A program made the translations under genes and the position numbers. This document shows, piece after piece, positions 16,826 to 25,743 of a stretch of DNA of 64,000 bases. The DNA comes from G963667975 sp963677395. Its GTDB lineage: Bacteria > Bacteroidota > Bacteroidia > Bacteroidales > G963667975. The stretch covers positions 868,001-932,000 of the forward strand of contig OY781965.2 in NCBI GenBank assembly GCA_963677395.2, in the 5' to 3' direction. The stretch's first letter is position 1. Each line of letters starts with the position of its first letter. The notes beneath the pieces were generated by a model. That model had not been told where the DNA came from. It saw only the letters and a program-made list of their open reading frames with translations, and did not search any database.

Positions 16826-16849
16826 AGTTATTGCACAATAAACACGAAC

Positions 16850-17815
16850 ATGATTGTAATTACAGGAGCCGTAGGCTTTATCGGGAGTTGCCTTGTGAGC
16901 AAACTAAACCGCGAAAATTATACTGACCTTTTGTTGGTTGATGACTTCTCTCGCGAGGATAAAAACATCAATGTAGCCGGAAAAGTGTTTTCGGAAAAGG
17001 TTGACCGTAAAGATTTTTTTGAATGGCTCGATGAAAACAGCCATGAAGTAACCTTTATTTTCCACATTGGAGCACGCACCGATACTGCCGAGTTTAATAT
17101 GTCGGTTTTCGATGATCTGAACCTTGGATACACCAAAAAGATGTGGAAAGCCTGTGCCCGTTACCAGATTCCGATGGTGTATGCTTCCTCGGCTGCAACG
17201 TATGGTTTGGGCGAATATGGCTACGACGATAATCATGAAGTTGTGAGTAAGCTTCAGCCACTCAATCCTTATGGAGTTTCCAAAAATGAATTTGATAAAT
17301 GGGCATTGAAACAGGAAGAACGTCCTCCGTTTTGGGCAGGCATGAAATTCTTTAATGTGTATGGCCCAAACGAAAATCATAAGTCGCGCATGGCTTCGGT
17401 GGTATTTCACGCGTTTCACCAGATAAATAAAACCAACGGAATGAAACTTTTCCGTTCGCACCGTCCCGATTTTGAAGACGGGATGCAGTTGCGTGACTTT
17501 GTATATGTGAAAGATGTGGTGGATGTGCTGATGTTTATGTTCCGGACACGCCCCGAGGATGGCATTTACAACCTTGGCACCGGGAAAGCCCGTGCATTTC
17601 TGCATCTCGCGCAGGCAACATTTAAAGCAATGGATAAGGACGAAAATATTGAGTTTGTGGATACTCCGAAGGATATCCGCGACAAATATCAATACTTTAC
17701 CGAAGCAAATATGGCGAAACTACGCCGGGCAGGATATGAGAAAGAATTCCATACCCTCGAAGAAGGCGTTACCGATTATGTTCAAAACTACCTGATGCCG
17801 GAAAAACTTTTTTAA
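16850..17815 (+). CDS. hldD: ADP-L-glycero-D-manno-heptose 6-epimerase
   Basis: 321 residues, extended short-chain dehydrogenase. The NADP fold motif is TGAVGFIG (5-12), the active site is YASSAATYG (111-119) with Y141 and K145 in YGVSK, and FFNVYGPNE is the substrate loop. The Bacteroidota HldD pattern (MKFFNVYGPNENHKSRMAS, QLRDFVYVKDVVDV) distinguishes it from UDP-glucose epimerases. It makes ADP-L-glycero-D-manno-heptose for LPS core. This fits the heptosyltransferase-like gene near 40 kb. A 262-codon frame antisense to it is a shadow. Confidence 0.93.
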   Translation: MIVITGAVGFIGSCLVSKLNRENYTDLLLVDDFSREDKNINVAGKVFSEKVDRKDFFEWLDENSHEVTFIFHIGARTDTAEFNMSVFDDLNLGYTKKMWKACARYQIPMVYASSAATYGLGEYGYDDNHEVVSKLQPLNPYGVSKNEFDKWALKQEERPPFWAGMKFFNVYGPNENHKSRMASVVFHAFHQINKTNGMKLFRSHRPDFEDGMQLRDFVYVKDVVDVLMFMFRTRPEDGIYNLGTGKARAFLHLAQATFKAMDKDENIEFVDTPKDIRDKYQYFTEANMAKLRRAGYEKEFHTLEEGVTDYVQNYLMPEKLF

Positions 17816-17892
17816 CCGGATAAAAAATAAAAAGCAGAGGGTTGAACAAAGGGAATCGTAAATTATTGCCATAAACCCGAAACTGAAAAATA

Positions 17893-17930
17893 TAAAGAGG
17901 CTGCCCGTACAAGGCAGCCTCTTCGTGTTT
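17893..17930. terminator. Terminator between hldD and the restriction operon
   Basis: 11-bp perfect stem AAGAGGCTGCC / GGCAGCCTCTT (17895-17905, 17913-17923) with a 7-base loop. The + strand T run is weak (TGTTTTG); the - strand side has TATATTTTTC. It marks the left edge of the restriction island. Confidence 0.75.
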
Positions 17931-18049
17931 TGGAGTATTTTGTTTGTTTTTCGTACCTGATATCCGAAAGATTCTTAGCTTTGGCAGAGATTCTGCAAAT
18001 ATCGGTCAAACAAAAGAAATTTATTTCCACTGAAAGACTTTTTTGCAAG

Positions 18050-18081
18050 TTTGAAAGATAAAAACGGAAAGGCAATTTTTG
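18050..18081 (+). promoter_or_regulatory. Candidate promoter of the restriction operon
   Basis: TTTG at 18050-18053, a 20-base spacer, then AATTTTTG at 18074-18081 (one mismatch from TAnnTTTG), 25 bases before the hsdR ATG. TTTGCAAG occurs twice (18042-18049 and 18085-18092), 43 bases apart, flanking the box; this may be a regulator site. Confidence 0.4.
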
Positions 18082-18105
18082 TAATTTGCAAGATTTAAAT
18101 ATAGA

Positions 18106-21100
18106 ATGACAAAAGAATTAGAAATAGAGCAAGGATTAATCGGGAAACTAACCGACCTTAAATATACTTATCGCGAGGATATACGGGACAGGGATTCCCT
18201 TGAAAAGAATTTCCGTGAAAAGTTTCAATTACTCAATCGTGTCAATTTAACTGATTCTGAATTTGCACGTTTAAGGGACGAAATTATAAATGCTGACATT
18301 TTTGCTTCCTCAAAACGCTTACGGGAAATCAATACCTTTATGCGTGAAGATGGAACACCACTTCATTATACACTGGTTAACATAAAGGACTGGTGTAAAA
18401 ATGATTTTGAAGTCATTAATCAATTCAGGATAAATACCCAAAATAGTCATCATCGCTATGATGTGATTTTATTGATTAACGGACTTCCTGTAGTACAAAT
18501 CGAATTAAAGAGTTTGGAAGTTAGTCCACGCAAGGCAATGCAGCAAATTGTGGACTATAAGAGCGATCCAGGCAATGGCTACACCAATTCGTTGCTTTGC
18601 TTCATGCAGTTGTTTATTGTGAGTAACCGGAGCAATACGTACTACTTTGCCAATAACAATAATGCACATTTCAGTTTTAATGCTGACGAACAGTTTCTGC
18701 CAATTTATCAATTAGCAAGTGAAGACAATAAAAAAATAACACATTTAGACGACTTCTCTGATAAATTTTTGAGTAAATGCACCTTGGGCGAAATGATAAG
18801 CAAATACATGGTTTTGGTTGCAAGCGAACAAAAATTATTGGTAATGCGACCTTACCAAATTTATGCGGTAAAAGCTATTGTTGACTGCATTCACCAAAAC
18901 AGAGGCAATGGTTACATTTGGCACACTACTGGAAGTGGTAAAACGCTTACATCATTCAAAGCATCAACTTTACTCAAAAACAATCCCGACATTGAAAAAT
19001 GTTTGTTTGTGGTTGACCGCAAAGACCTCGATCGGCAAACCCGTGAGGAATTCAATAAATTTCAGGAAGGTTGCGTCGAAGAAAACACCAACACAGAAAC
19101 CCTGGTAAGGCGTATGCTATCTGACGATAAGGCTAACAAAGTAATTGTTACTACAATTCAGAAACTCGGTATAATTTTAGATGAGAATAGTAAACGAAAT
19201 AAACAAAAGGCTGATAAAGGTATTCTAACTTTTAAAGAACGACTGGAACCTCTAAAATATAAACGCATTGTTTTCATCTTTGACGAGTGCCACCGTTCGC
19301 AGTTTGGGGATAATCACGAAGCTATAAAAGAATTTTTCCCAAATGCACAACTATTTGGATTTACAGGGACTCCAATTTTTGATAATAATGCAATATATAA
19401 GCAAATTGAAGGCAATGTAGGCTCATATAAAACCACAAAAGACATTTTTCAAAGTCAATTGCATGCGTATACTATTACTCATGCTATAGAAGATAGAAAT
19501 GTTTTGCGTTTCCATATTGATTATTTCAAACCCGAAAAAAGTATACCCATAGGCAGCACAGAACATAAAAAGGCGGTTGTCAATGCCATCATCAAAAAAC
19601 ACGATGCCGCCACACACAGCAAACGTTTTAACGCTTTGCTTGCAACGGCTTCTATCAATGATGCGATTGAATACTACGACCTATTCAAAGACATTCAGGC
19701 GAAGAAAATCAAGGAAGATGAAAACTTCATTCCTTTAAATGTTGCTTGTGTATTTTCACCACCTGCACAACTTATTGCCAAAGAGGGAGACCAACAAAGC
19801 CAAAAAAATGCAGCCGATATAAGGCAAATGCAGGAAGATTTGCAACAAGAAAAAGAGGACAACAAAGTAGCACCCGAAGAAAAGAAGAGAGCCCTGCAAG
19901 CTATTGTTGTCGATTACAATAGATATTACGGAAGCAATCACAGCATCAACGAATTTGACCTGTATTATCAGGATGTGCAGCAACGCATTAAATTTCAAAA
20001 GTACAGCAATGCCGACTATCCGCACAAAAATAAAATTGACATTGTGATTGTGGTGGATATGCTGCTTACAGGTTTTGATTCAAAATACCTGAATACATTG
20101 TATGTGGACAAGAACCTGAAATACCACGGACTGATTCAGGCATTCAGCCGCACCAATCGTATTTTAAACGACACCAAACCGTACGGAAATATTCTTGATT
20201 TCAGGCAACAACAAGCCGAAGTGGACAAAGCCATTGCCTTATTCAGCGGAGAAGATACCGAACGAGCCAAAGAAATTTGGTTGGTTGACCGTGCTTCGGA
20301 AGTAATTGAGAAATATCAGGAGGCAGTAAAAGCCATGGAAAAATGGATGGAATCAAAAAACATCGTGGCAGAACCGCAAGAAGTATACAACATTAAAGGC
20401 GATGCTGCCCGTGCAGAGTTTATCAATCGTTTTAAAGAAGTGCAAAGGCTGAAAACTCAGCTTGACCAATACACCGACCTGAACGAAGAGCAAAAAGCAA
20501 AGATTGAGGAGCTAATCCCTGAAGAACAATTGCGTTCGTTCCGAAGTTCGTATTTGGAAATTGCAAAGCAACTCAAAGAAGTTCAACAAAAAGAAGGCGA
20601 CAAAATACCAGAAAATATTCAGCAACTCGATTTTGAATTTGTTTTGTTTGCTTCTGCTTTAGTAGATTATGATTACATCATGAACCTGATTGCCAAATTC
20701 ACACAAGGCACACCGAAAAAGCAGAAAATGACCCGTGACCAATTGATTGGCGCATTGAGTTCAAGTGCCAACCTGATGGACGAACGGGAAGATATGATTG
20801 AATACATCAAGACATTAGAAGTTGGGAAAGCCTTGAATGAAGATGAAATAAAAGACGGTTACCAACAATTTAAATCAGAAAAAATTGCCAAAGAGTTAGC
20901 CCACATTGCACAGAAAAATGGCTTGGAACTTTCAGCATTGCAACAATTTACGGAAAGCATAATCAACCGAATGATTTTTGATGCAGACAAATTAAGTGAA
21001 CTCTTTGCCCCCTTAGACTTGGGCTGGAAAGAACGCACCAAAAGAGAATTAACATTGATGGAAGACTTAACTCCACTATTAAAAAAACAAGCCGAAGGAC

Positions 21101-21132
21101 GGGAAATTAGCGGATTGAAAGCGTATGAGTAA
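18106..21132 (+). CDS. hsdR: Type I restriction endonuclease subunit R (HsdR)
   Basis: 1008 residues, the full length for HsdR. The nuclease domain near residues 100-140 has D119 and the E133-x-K135 pair (RYDVILLING, QIELK). The SF2 translocase motor follows: Walker A HTTGSGKT (273-280), motif II DECH (393-396), motif III TGTP (420-423), and QAFSRTNRI (678-686) as motif VI. The helical C-terminal domain docks to the methylase. It cuts DNA after ATP-driven translocation when bound with HsdM2S. The stop lies within ATGAGTAA, which overlaps the next gene by 8 bases. Its last 15 codons recur, with only synonymous differences, at the end of the next gene. Confidence 0.97.
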   Translation: MTKELEIEQGLIGKLTDLKYTYREDIRDRDSLEKNFREKFQLLNRVNLTDSEFARLRDEIINADIFASSKRLREINTFMREDGTPLHYTLVNIKDWCKNDFEVINQFRINTQNSHHRYDVILLINGLPVVQIELKSLEVSPRKAMQQIVDYKSDPGNGYTNSLLCFMQLFIVSNRSNTYYFANNNNAHFSFNADEQFLPIYQLASEDNKKITHLDDFSDKFLSKCTLGEMISKYMVLVASEQKLLVMRPYQIYAVKAIVDCIHQNRGNGYIWHTTGSGKTLTSFKASTLLKNNPDIEKCLFVVDRKDLDRQTREEFNKFQEGCVEENTNTETLVRRMLSDDKANKVIVTTIQKLGIILDENSKRNKQKADKGILTFKERLEPLKYKRIVFIFDECHRSQFGDNHEAIKEFFPNAQLFGFTGTPIFDNNAIYKQIEGNVGSYKTTKDIFQSQLHAYTITHAIEDRNVLRFHIDYFKPEKSIPIGSTEHKKAVVNAIIKKHDAATHSKRFNALLATASINDAIEYYDLFKDIQAKKIKEDENFIPLNVACVFSPPAQLIAKEGDQQSQKNAADIRQMQEDLQQEKEDNKVAPEEKKRALQAIVVDYNRYYGSNHSINEFDLYYQDVQQRIKFQKYSNADYPHKNKIDIVIVVDMLLTGFDSKYLNTLYVDKNLKYHGLIQAFSRTNRILNDTKPYGNILDFRQQQAEVDKAIALFSGEDTERAKEIWLVDRASEVIEKYQEAVKAMEKWMESKNIVAEPQEVYNIKGDAARAEFINRFKEVQRLKTQLDQYTDLNEEQKAKIEELIPEEQLRSFRSSYLEIAKQLKEVQQKEGDKIPENIQQLDFEFVLFASALVDYDYIMNLIAKFTQGTPKKQKMTRDQLIGALSSSANLMDEREDMIEYIKTLEVGKALNEDEIKDGYQQFKSEKIAKELAHIAQKNGLELSALQQFTESIINRMIFDADKLSELFAPLDLGWKERTKRELTLMEDLTPLLKKQAEGREISGLKAYE
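21085..21132 (+). repeat. Direct repeat copy 1: hsdR tail and coupling junction
   Basis: 48 bases matching 21650-21697 at 41 positions. The seven differences are all synonymous in the shared reading frame, and both copies end in GCGTATGAGTAA, where ATG starts the next gene and TAA ends the current one. Confidence 0.9.
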
Positions 21133-21697
21133 AGGTTGGATGTACATATTGGAATGTGCCGATGGAAGTTACTACACCGGGAGTACCAATAATTTGGATC
21201 TGAGGTTAGCACAACATCAAGCCGGCGAAGGGGCTAATCATACCAAAAAGCATTTACCGGTTAAATTGGTATATTTTGAAGAATATGAAAGAATTGACCA
21301 AGCATTTAATCGCGAGAAGCAAGTGCAGGGTTGGAGTCGTAAAAAGAAAGAGGCATTAATAAACGATATGCCCCAAAAACTTCATGAATTGTCCGAATGC
21401 ATGAATGAAACACATTGCAAAAATTATAATGCGGACATTGAGCGAAATACAAATAATAAAGCGGAAACTGAGCGAAATACAAATAATAAAGCGGAAACTG
21501 AGCGAAATACAAATAATAAAGCGGAAACTGAGCGTAGCCGAAGTTCCGCAAATGGTGGTTTCGGCTACGCTCAACCACCGGAGAACGAAACTACTCAATT
21601 ACCGGAGCCGGCTCGCTGCCTGAGCGTAGTCGAAGGCAGCACATTACAGAAACAAGCCGAAGGGCGTGAAATATCAGGACTGAAAGCGTATGAGTAA
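21125..21697 (+). CDS. GIY-YIG nuclease-domain protein with repeat-derived tail
   Basis: 190 residues. Residues about 1-80 are a small GIY-YIG domain of the UvrC/YhbQ type: MYILECADGSYYTGS, the Arg helix NLDLRLAQH, and the catalytic Glu in NREKQVQGWSRKKKEAL. From about residue 95 the protein is low-complexity: three copies of ERNTNNKAET encoded by 30-bp tandem repeats, then a stretch translated from REP-like palindromes (FGYAQPPEN, CLSVVEGS). The last 15 residues copy the HsdR C-terminus. It overlaps hsdR and hsdS by 8 bases each. Stand-alone GIY-YIG proteins of this kind are common in Bacteroidota with unknown roles; inside a type I operon it is odd. It may be a passenger or an accessory nuclease. 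Confidence 0.85.
   Translation: MSKGWMYILECADGSYYTGSTNNLDLRLAQHQAGEGANHTKKHLPVKLVYFEEYERIDQAFNREKQVQGWSRKKKEALINDMPQKLHELSECMNETHCKNYNADIERNTNNKAETERNTNNKAETERNTNNKAETERSRSSANGGFGYAQPPENETTQLPEPARCLSVVEGSTLQKQAEGREISGLKAYE
21421..21530 (+). repeat. 30-bp in-frame tandem repeats inside the GIY-YIG gene
   Basis: Three exact units at 21441-21470, 21471-21500 and 21501-21530 (AGCGAAATAC, AAATAATAAA, GCGGAAACTG), preceded by a degenerate partial unit at 21421-21440. Exact identity of the three units implies recent slippage. A multiple of three keeps the frame open. Confidence 0.95.
21529..21640. repeat. REP-like palindromic elements
   Basis: A perfect 14-bp dyad, TGAGCGTAGCCGAA (21529-21542) with its complement at 21560-21573, encloses a 17-base loop. 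A second copy, TGAGCGTAGTCGAAG, sits at 21621-21635 between GCTGCC and GGCAGC (21615-21620 and 21635-21640). Such short palindromes are, to my knowledge, dispersed in some Bacteroidota genomes; here they are translated as part of the GIY-YIG protein. Confidence 0.75.
21650..21697 (+). repeat. Direct repeat copy 2: hsdR-type tail at the end of the GIY-YIG gene
   Basis: Encodes KQAEGREISGLKAYE and the stop exactly as in hsdR, but uses different codons for Gly, Arg, Ile, Ser (AGC versus TCA) and Leu. See the partner copy at 21085-21132. Confidence 0.9.
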
Positions 21698-22973
21698 CAA
21701 CAACGAAAATAAATTGGTGCCGAAACTGAGGTTTCCTGAATTCAAAAACAATGGAGAATGGCAAGAAAGTTTGCTAAATGAAGTATCTCCTGCAATCTTT
21801 GATGGAACACATCAAACACCGACATACACTGATAATGGTATTCCTTTTTTCAGTGTTGAAAATATAATAAGTGGAAATAAAAATAAATTTATTTCAAGGG
21901 AGGACTACCTATTAGCAACTTCAAAAAACAAACCTGAAAAAGGAGACATTATAATTACTCGAATTGGTAATATAGGAACATCAAAAGTCATTGATTGGGT
22001 TTATGAATTTAGTATTTATGTGACACTTGCCATTGTAAAGCAGTCGCCAATTTTTGATTCACACTATTTACATAGTTATTTTCAATCAAGTAGATATCAA
22101 AAAGAAATACAAAGCAAATCTCTTTTAAATGCTGTTCCATGTAAAATTAATATGGATGAGCTTCGAAGAACTAAAATTCTATTACCACCTGACAAGGAGA
22201 AAAAAGAACAACAAAAAATTGCTTCCTGCCTTTCGGCATTAGATAAAGTAATCACAGCCGAGAGCCAAAAGTTAGATATTCTTCAAGTCCACAAAAAAGG
22301 TTTACTGCAAAACCTGTTGCCACAAGAAGGTGAAACAGTTCCTAAATTTCGGTTTAAGGAGTTTCATAATAGTGGAGAATGGGTATTTGATGCATTTTCT
22401 GAATACATTACACTATACAGAGGTAGCTCTCCCCGACCAATTCAGAACTTCTTTACAACAGATGAGTTAGGTGTAAACTGGATAAAGATTGGAGATACAA
22501 AAAACGCTGACAACTTCATAATCAAACAGGTTGAAGAAAGAATAACACCAGAAGGTGCAGAAAAATCAAGAAAGGTAAATGTAGGCGAATTAATTTTAGC
22601 CAACTCAATGAGTTTTGGCAAAACATATCAATTAGCAATTGAAGGATATATCTATGACGGTTGGTTTGTTCTTCGTGAATATGAAAGACACTTTGACAAA
22701 CAATTTCTTCTGCAATTGCTTAACTCAGACTATATGCAAAACCAGTATAAAAAATTGTCAGCAGGTGGGATTGTTCAAAATATTAGTAGCGATATAGTTT
22801 ATAATACAATTCTGCCTCATATATCAATAAAAGAACAACAAAAAATCGCTTCCGTCCTTTCTTCTTTAGATGAAATTATTTCTGCCCAAACACAAAAAGT
22901 AGAATCCTTGAAACTCCATAAAAAAGGTTTATTGCAGGGATTATTTCCAAATTTGAATAATGATAATTTATGA
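21690..22973 (+). CDS. hsdS: Type I restriction-modification specificity subunit (HsdS)
   Basis: 427 residues with two target recognition domains in tandem. Each half opens with a similar signature (KLRFPEFKNNGEW near residue 10; KFRFKEFHNSGEW near 220). Each ends in a conserved coiled spacer (EQQKIASCLSALDKVI near 176; EQQKIASVLSSLDEII near 385, both followed by LHKKGLLQ or VHKKGLLQ). The TRDs bind the two halves of a bipartite DNA site; the sequence of that site cannot be predicted from here. The start overlaps the GIY-YIG gene by 8 bases and the stop overlaps the ATPase gene by ATGA. No second hsdS or inverted repeat for phase variation is visible. Confidence 0.96.
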   Translation: MSNNNENKLVPKLRFPEFKNNGEWQESLLNEVSPAIFDGTHQTPTYTDNGIPFFSVENIISGNKNKFISREDYLLATSKNKPEKGDIIITRIGNIGTSKVIDWVYEFSIYVTLAIVKQSPIFDSHYLHSYFQSSRYQKEIQSKSLLNAVPCKINMDELRRTKILLPPDKEKKEQQKIASCLSALDKVITAESQKLDILQVHKKGLLQNLLPQEGETVPKFRFKEFHNSGEWVFDAFSEYITLYRGSSPRPIQNFFTTDELGVNWIKIGDTKNADNFIIKQVEERITPEGAEKSRKVNVGELILANSMSFGKTYQLAIEGYIYDGWFVLREYERHFDKQFLLQLLNSDYMQNQYKKLSAGGIVQNISSDIVYNTILPHISIKEQQKIASVLSSLDEIISAQTQKVESLKLHKKGLLQGLFPNLNNDNL

Positions 22974-24124
22974 GCAATAAGCCAAAAATTCACAAATTCT
23001 CAGACTTGAAAAAGTTAGTTACTCGATTCCGTGATGAGCTGTCGGAAAGTGATTACATTTTACTTTATGCGTTTAATGGAACAGGGAAAACTCGCCTTTC
23101 TATGGAGTTTAAAGATTATAGTAAAAAAAGAAAAAAGAACCCTGATGCAGAAACATTGTATTTCAATGCTTTTACTGAAGATTTATTTAACTGGGATAAT
23201 GATATAGAAAATGATTCTGAACGATTTTTGGAGTTCAATTCTAAGTCTAATTTTTTCAAAGGATTCCAACAACTATCTATGGATGAACGAATATCAAATC
23301 ATTTAAAACGATATGCAGATTTTAGTTTTGATATAAATTATGAGATTTCTGCGGTAACATTTAAAAGAGAAATTCTAAAGAAAGAGAGGAATGAGCAGGG
23401 AGAATTGTTAGATAAATTGGAAACTGAATTCAACATTAAAATTTCTCGCGGTGAAGAAAATATTTTTATTTGGTGTGTATTCCTTGCTATTTGCGAATTA
23501 TCCATCGAAAAAGCAGACGCCTATAAATGGGTAAAATATATTTATATTGATGACCCTATTTCTTCTCTTGACGAAAACAATGTTATTACAGTTGCTAGTG
23601 ATTTGGCTCAAATTCTAAAAAAACGACAAGGAGAAAACAAAATAAAAACCATTATCTCTTCCCATCATACATTGTTTTTTAATGTTATGTGCAATGAATT
23701 AAAAGCAGTTGATTCCAAAAGGTATTTTTTACACAAAAACAAGTCCAATGGTTATGTACTACAAAAAACCGATGATACACCTTTTTTTCATCACGTTGCA
23801 TTGCTTTGTGAATTAAAAGAAGTAGCAGATTCAGATATAATAAAAACTTATCATTTCAATATACTCAGAACAATTTTAGAAAAAACATCTTCTTTTTTTG
23901 GTTTTAATGATTTTTCCGATTGTATTAAGGACATAATTGATGCAGACCTTTTTGCAAGAGTATTAAATATATATAGCCATGGAGCATATTCAGTTTATGA
24001 ACCAAGAGAGATGGTTTCTGACAATAAAGAGTTGTTTAAAAAAATTGTTTATGGATTTCTCAAAAAATACAAATTTCATTTACCAGAATTATTTAACGAA
24101 CCAACTCCAGCAACAACAACATGA
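22970..24124 (+). CDS. PrrC-like ABC-type ATPase, candidate anticodon nuclease
   Basis: 384 residues, close to PrrC's 396. The N-terminal ABC-type ATPase has Walker A FNGTGKT (35-41), signature-like ISRGEE (158-163), Walker B YIYIDDPISSLD (190-201) and the H-loop SSHH (230-233); DDPISSLD is typical of the AAA_13/PrrC/RloC group. The C-terminal part has R300 and E304 (LRTILE) and H337 (YSHGAY). PrrC's tRNA-cleaving triad is Arg320, Glu324, His356, the same order with nearly the same spacing. In E. coli PrrC is held silent by its type I enzyme and cuts tRNA-Lys when a phage disables it. It overlaps hsdS and hsdM by 4 bases each (ATGA). The nuclease role is inference; a loading ATPase is the alternative. 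Confidence 0.78.
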   Translation: MSNKPKIHKFSDLKKLVTRFRDELSESDYILLYAFNGTGKTRLSMEFKDYSKKRKKNPDAETLYFNAFTEDLFNWDNDIENDSERFLEFNSKSNFFKGFQQLSMDERISNHLKRYADFSFDINYEISAVTFKREILKKERNEQGELLDKLETEFNIKISRGEENIFIWCVFLAICELSIEKADAYKWVKYIYIDDPISSLDENNVITVASDLAQILKKRQGENKIKTIISSHHTLFFNVMCNELKAVDSKRYFLHKNKSNGYVLQKTDDTPFFHHVALLCELKEVADSDIIKTYHFNILRTILEKTSSFFGFNDFSDCIKDIIDADLFARVLNIYSHGAYSVYEPREMVSDNKELFKKIVYGFLKKYKFHLPELFNEPTPATTT

Positions 24125-25731
24125 CAGAAAATAACCAAACTCAATTAGGTAACACCCTTTGGAAAATTGCAGACGAATTGCGTGGAGCAATGAATGCTGA
24201 CCAATTCCGAGATTATATGCTATCGTTTCTTTTCTTGCGCTATTTAAGCGACAATTACGAAGCAGCAGCAAAAAAGGAATTAGGAAAAGATTATCCCGTA
24301 TTAAATGGCAATGGAGGTAAAACATCTTTATCCATTTGGTATGAACAGAATCAAAAGGATATAGTAGAGTTTGAAAAGCAGATGCGTAGAAAGGTTCATT
24401 ATGTTATTGAACCGTCTCATCTATGGAACAGTATAGCTCACTTAGCTAAAGTACAAAGCAAGGAGTTACTAAGTACTTTGCAACAAGGTTTTAAATACAT
24501 CGAAAACCAATCGTTTGAAAGTACCTTTCAGGGCTTGTTTTCTGAAATCAATTTGGATTCGGATAAACTTGGTAAGAACTACGAAGAACGCAATAAAAAG
24601 CTCTGCAATATTATTCAGAAAATTGCAGAAGGCATCAATAGCTTCGATAAAAACATAGACTATTTGGGCGATGCTTATGAATTTCTTATTGGAAAATTTG
24701 CCGCAGGTTCAGGACAAAAAGCAGGTGAATTTTATACACCACAAAGAATATCCGATATACTTTCTGGTATTGTAACGCTCGACAGCCAAGACCCAAGTAA
24801 AGGCGAAAAGAAAAAGATTGAAAGAGTGTTGGACTTTGCCTGTGGTTCGGGCTCTTTGTTGCTCAATGTTCGCAAAAAAATGACAGATGCAGGGGGTACA
24901 ATAGGCAAAATATTCGGTCAGGAAAAGAACATCACAACATACAACTTAGCTCGTATGAATATGCTTTTGCATGGAGTTAAGGACACAGAGTTTGAAATCC
25001 ATCACGGCGACACCCTTGTTAATGATTGGGATATTTTAAACGAAATGAATCCTGCAAAGAAATTAGAATTTGATGCCGTTGTTGCTAATCCACCTTTCAG
25101 CTATCGTTGGGAGCCAACGGAAGCAATGGGAGAAGATTTCCGTTTTAAGAGTTATGGTCTTGCACCTAAATCAGCAGCCGATTTTTCATTTCTTTTACAT
25201 GGTTTCCATTTCCTGAGCAAAGAGGGAACAATGGCAATTATTTTGCCTCACGGTGTTCTGTTTAGAGGAGGTTCAGAAGAACGCATCAGAACAAAATTGC
25301 TAAAGGACGGAAATATAGACACGGTGATTGGACTTCCTGCAAATTTGTTCTTCTCAACAGGTATTCCCGTTTGTATATTGGTTTTAAAGAAGTGCAAGAA
25401 ATTTGACGATGTATTGTTCATCAATGCCGTTGACCATTTTGAAAAAGGAAAACGACAAAACAACTTGTTACCTGAGAACATCGAAAAGATAGTTGATACT
25501 TACAGAGAACGCAAAGAAGAAATTCGTTACTCCCGCAGAGTATCCATGGACGAAATTGTGCAAAACGAATTCAACCTGAATATTTCACGCTATGTCAGCA
25601 CTTCGTTGGACGAGGAAATTATTGACTTGCATAATGTAAATGAAAAGTTGGTCAACCTTGACAAAGACATTGCAAAAGCAAGAGAGACACATAATCAGTT
25701 TTTAAAAGAATTGGGGTTGCCGTCTATTTAA
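24121..25731 (+). CDS. hsdM: Type I DNA methyltransferase subunit M (HsdM)
   Basis: 536 residues, full length. The N-terminal helical domain (residues 5-130, ADQFRDYMLSFLFLRYLSD) is followed by GEFYTP (202-207), the SAM-binding loop DFACGSGS (238-245) and the catalytic NPPF (323-326), the signature of N6-adenine methylases. It methylates the site chosen by HsdS and forms the HsdM2S core to which HsdR binds. It comes last in the R-S-M order here, unlike the usual R-M-S or M-S-R. ATGA overlap with the PrrC-like gene makes expression of toxin and methylase linked. Confidence 0.97.
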   Translation: MTENNQTQLGNTLWKIADELRGAMNADQFRDYMLSFLFLRYLSDNYEAAAKKELGKDYPVLNGNGGKTSLSIWYEQNQKDIVEFEKQMRRKVHYVIEPSHLWNSIAHLAKVQSKELLSTLQQGFKYIENQSFESTFQGLFSEINLDSDKLGKNYEERNKKLCNIIQKIAEGINSFDKNIDYLGDAYEFLIGKFAAGSGQKAGEFYTPQRISDILSGIVTLDSQDPSKGEKKKIERVLDFACGSGSLLLNVRKKMTDAGGTIGKIFGQEKNITTYNLARMNMLLHGVKDTEFEIHHGDTLVNDWDILNEMNPAKKLEFDAVVANPPFSYRWEPTEAMGEDFRFKSYGLAPKSAADFSFLLHGFHFLSKEGTMAIILPHGVLFRGGSEERIRTKLLKDGNIDTVIGLPANLFFSTGIPVCILVLKKCKKFDDVLFINAVDHFEKGKRQNNLLPENIEKIVDTYRERKEEIRYSRRVSMDEIVQNEFNLNISRYVSTSLDEEIIDLHNVNEKLVNLDKDIAKARETHNQFLKELGLPSI

Positions 25732-25743
25732 AAAAAAGATACA

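Noticed and set aside
16904..17692. 262-codon frame on the - strand
   Set aside because: Antisense shadow of hldD; Cys/His/Ile-rich composition without any family pattern.
21690..22973. Phase-variable hsdS shufflon
   Set aside because: Only one hsdS gene, no silent specificity cassettes, no recombinase and no long inverted repeats in the operon.
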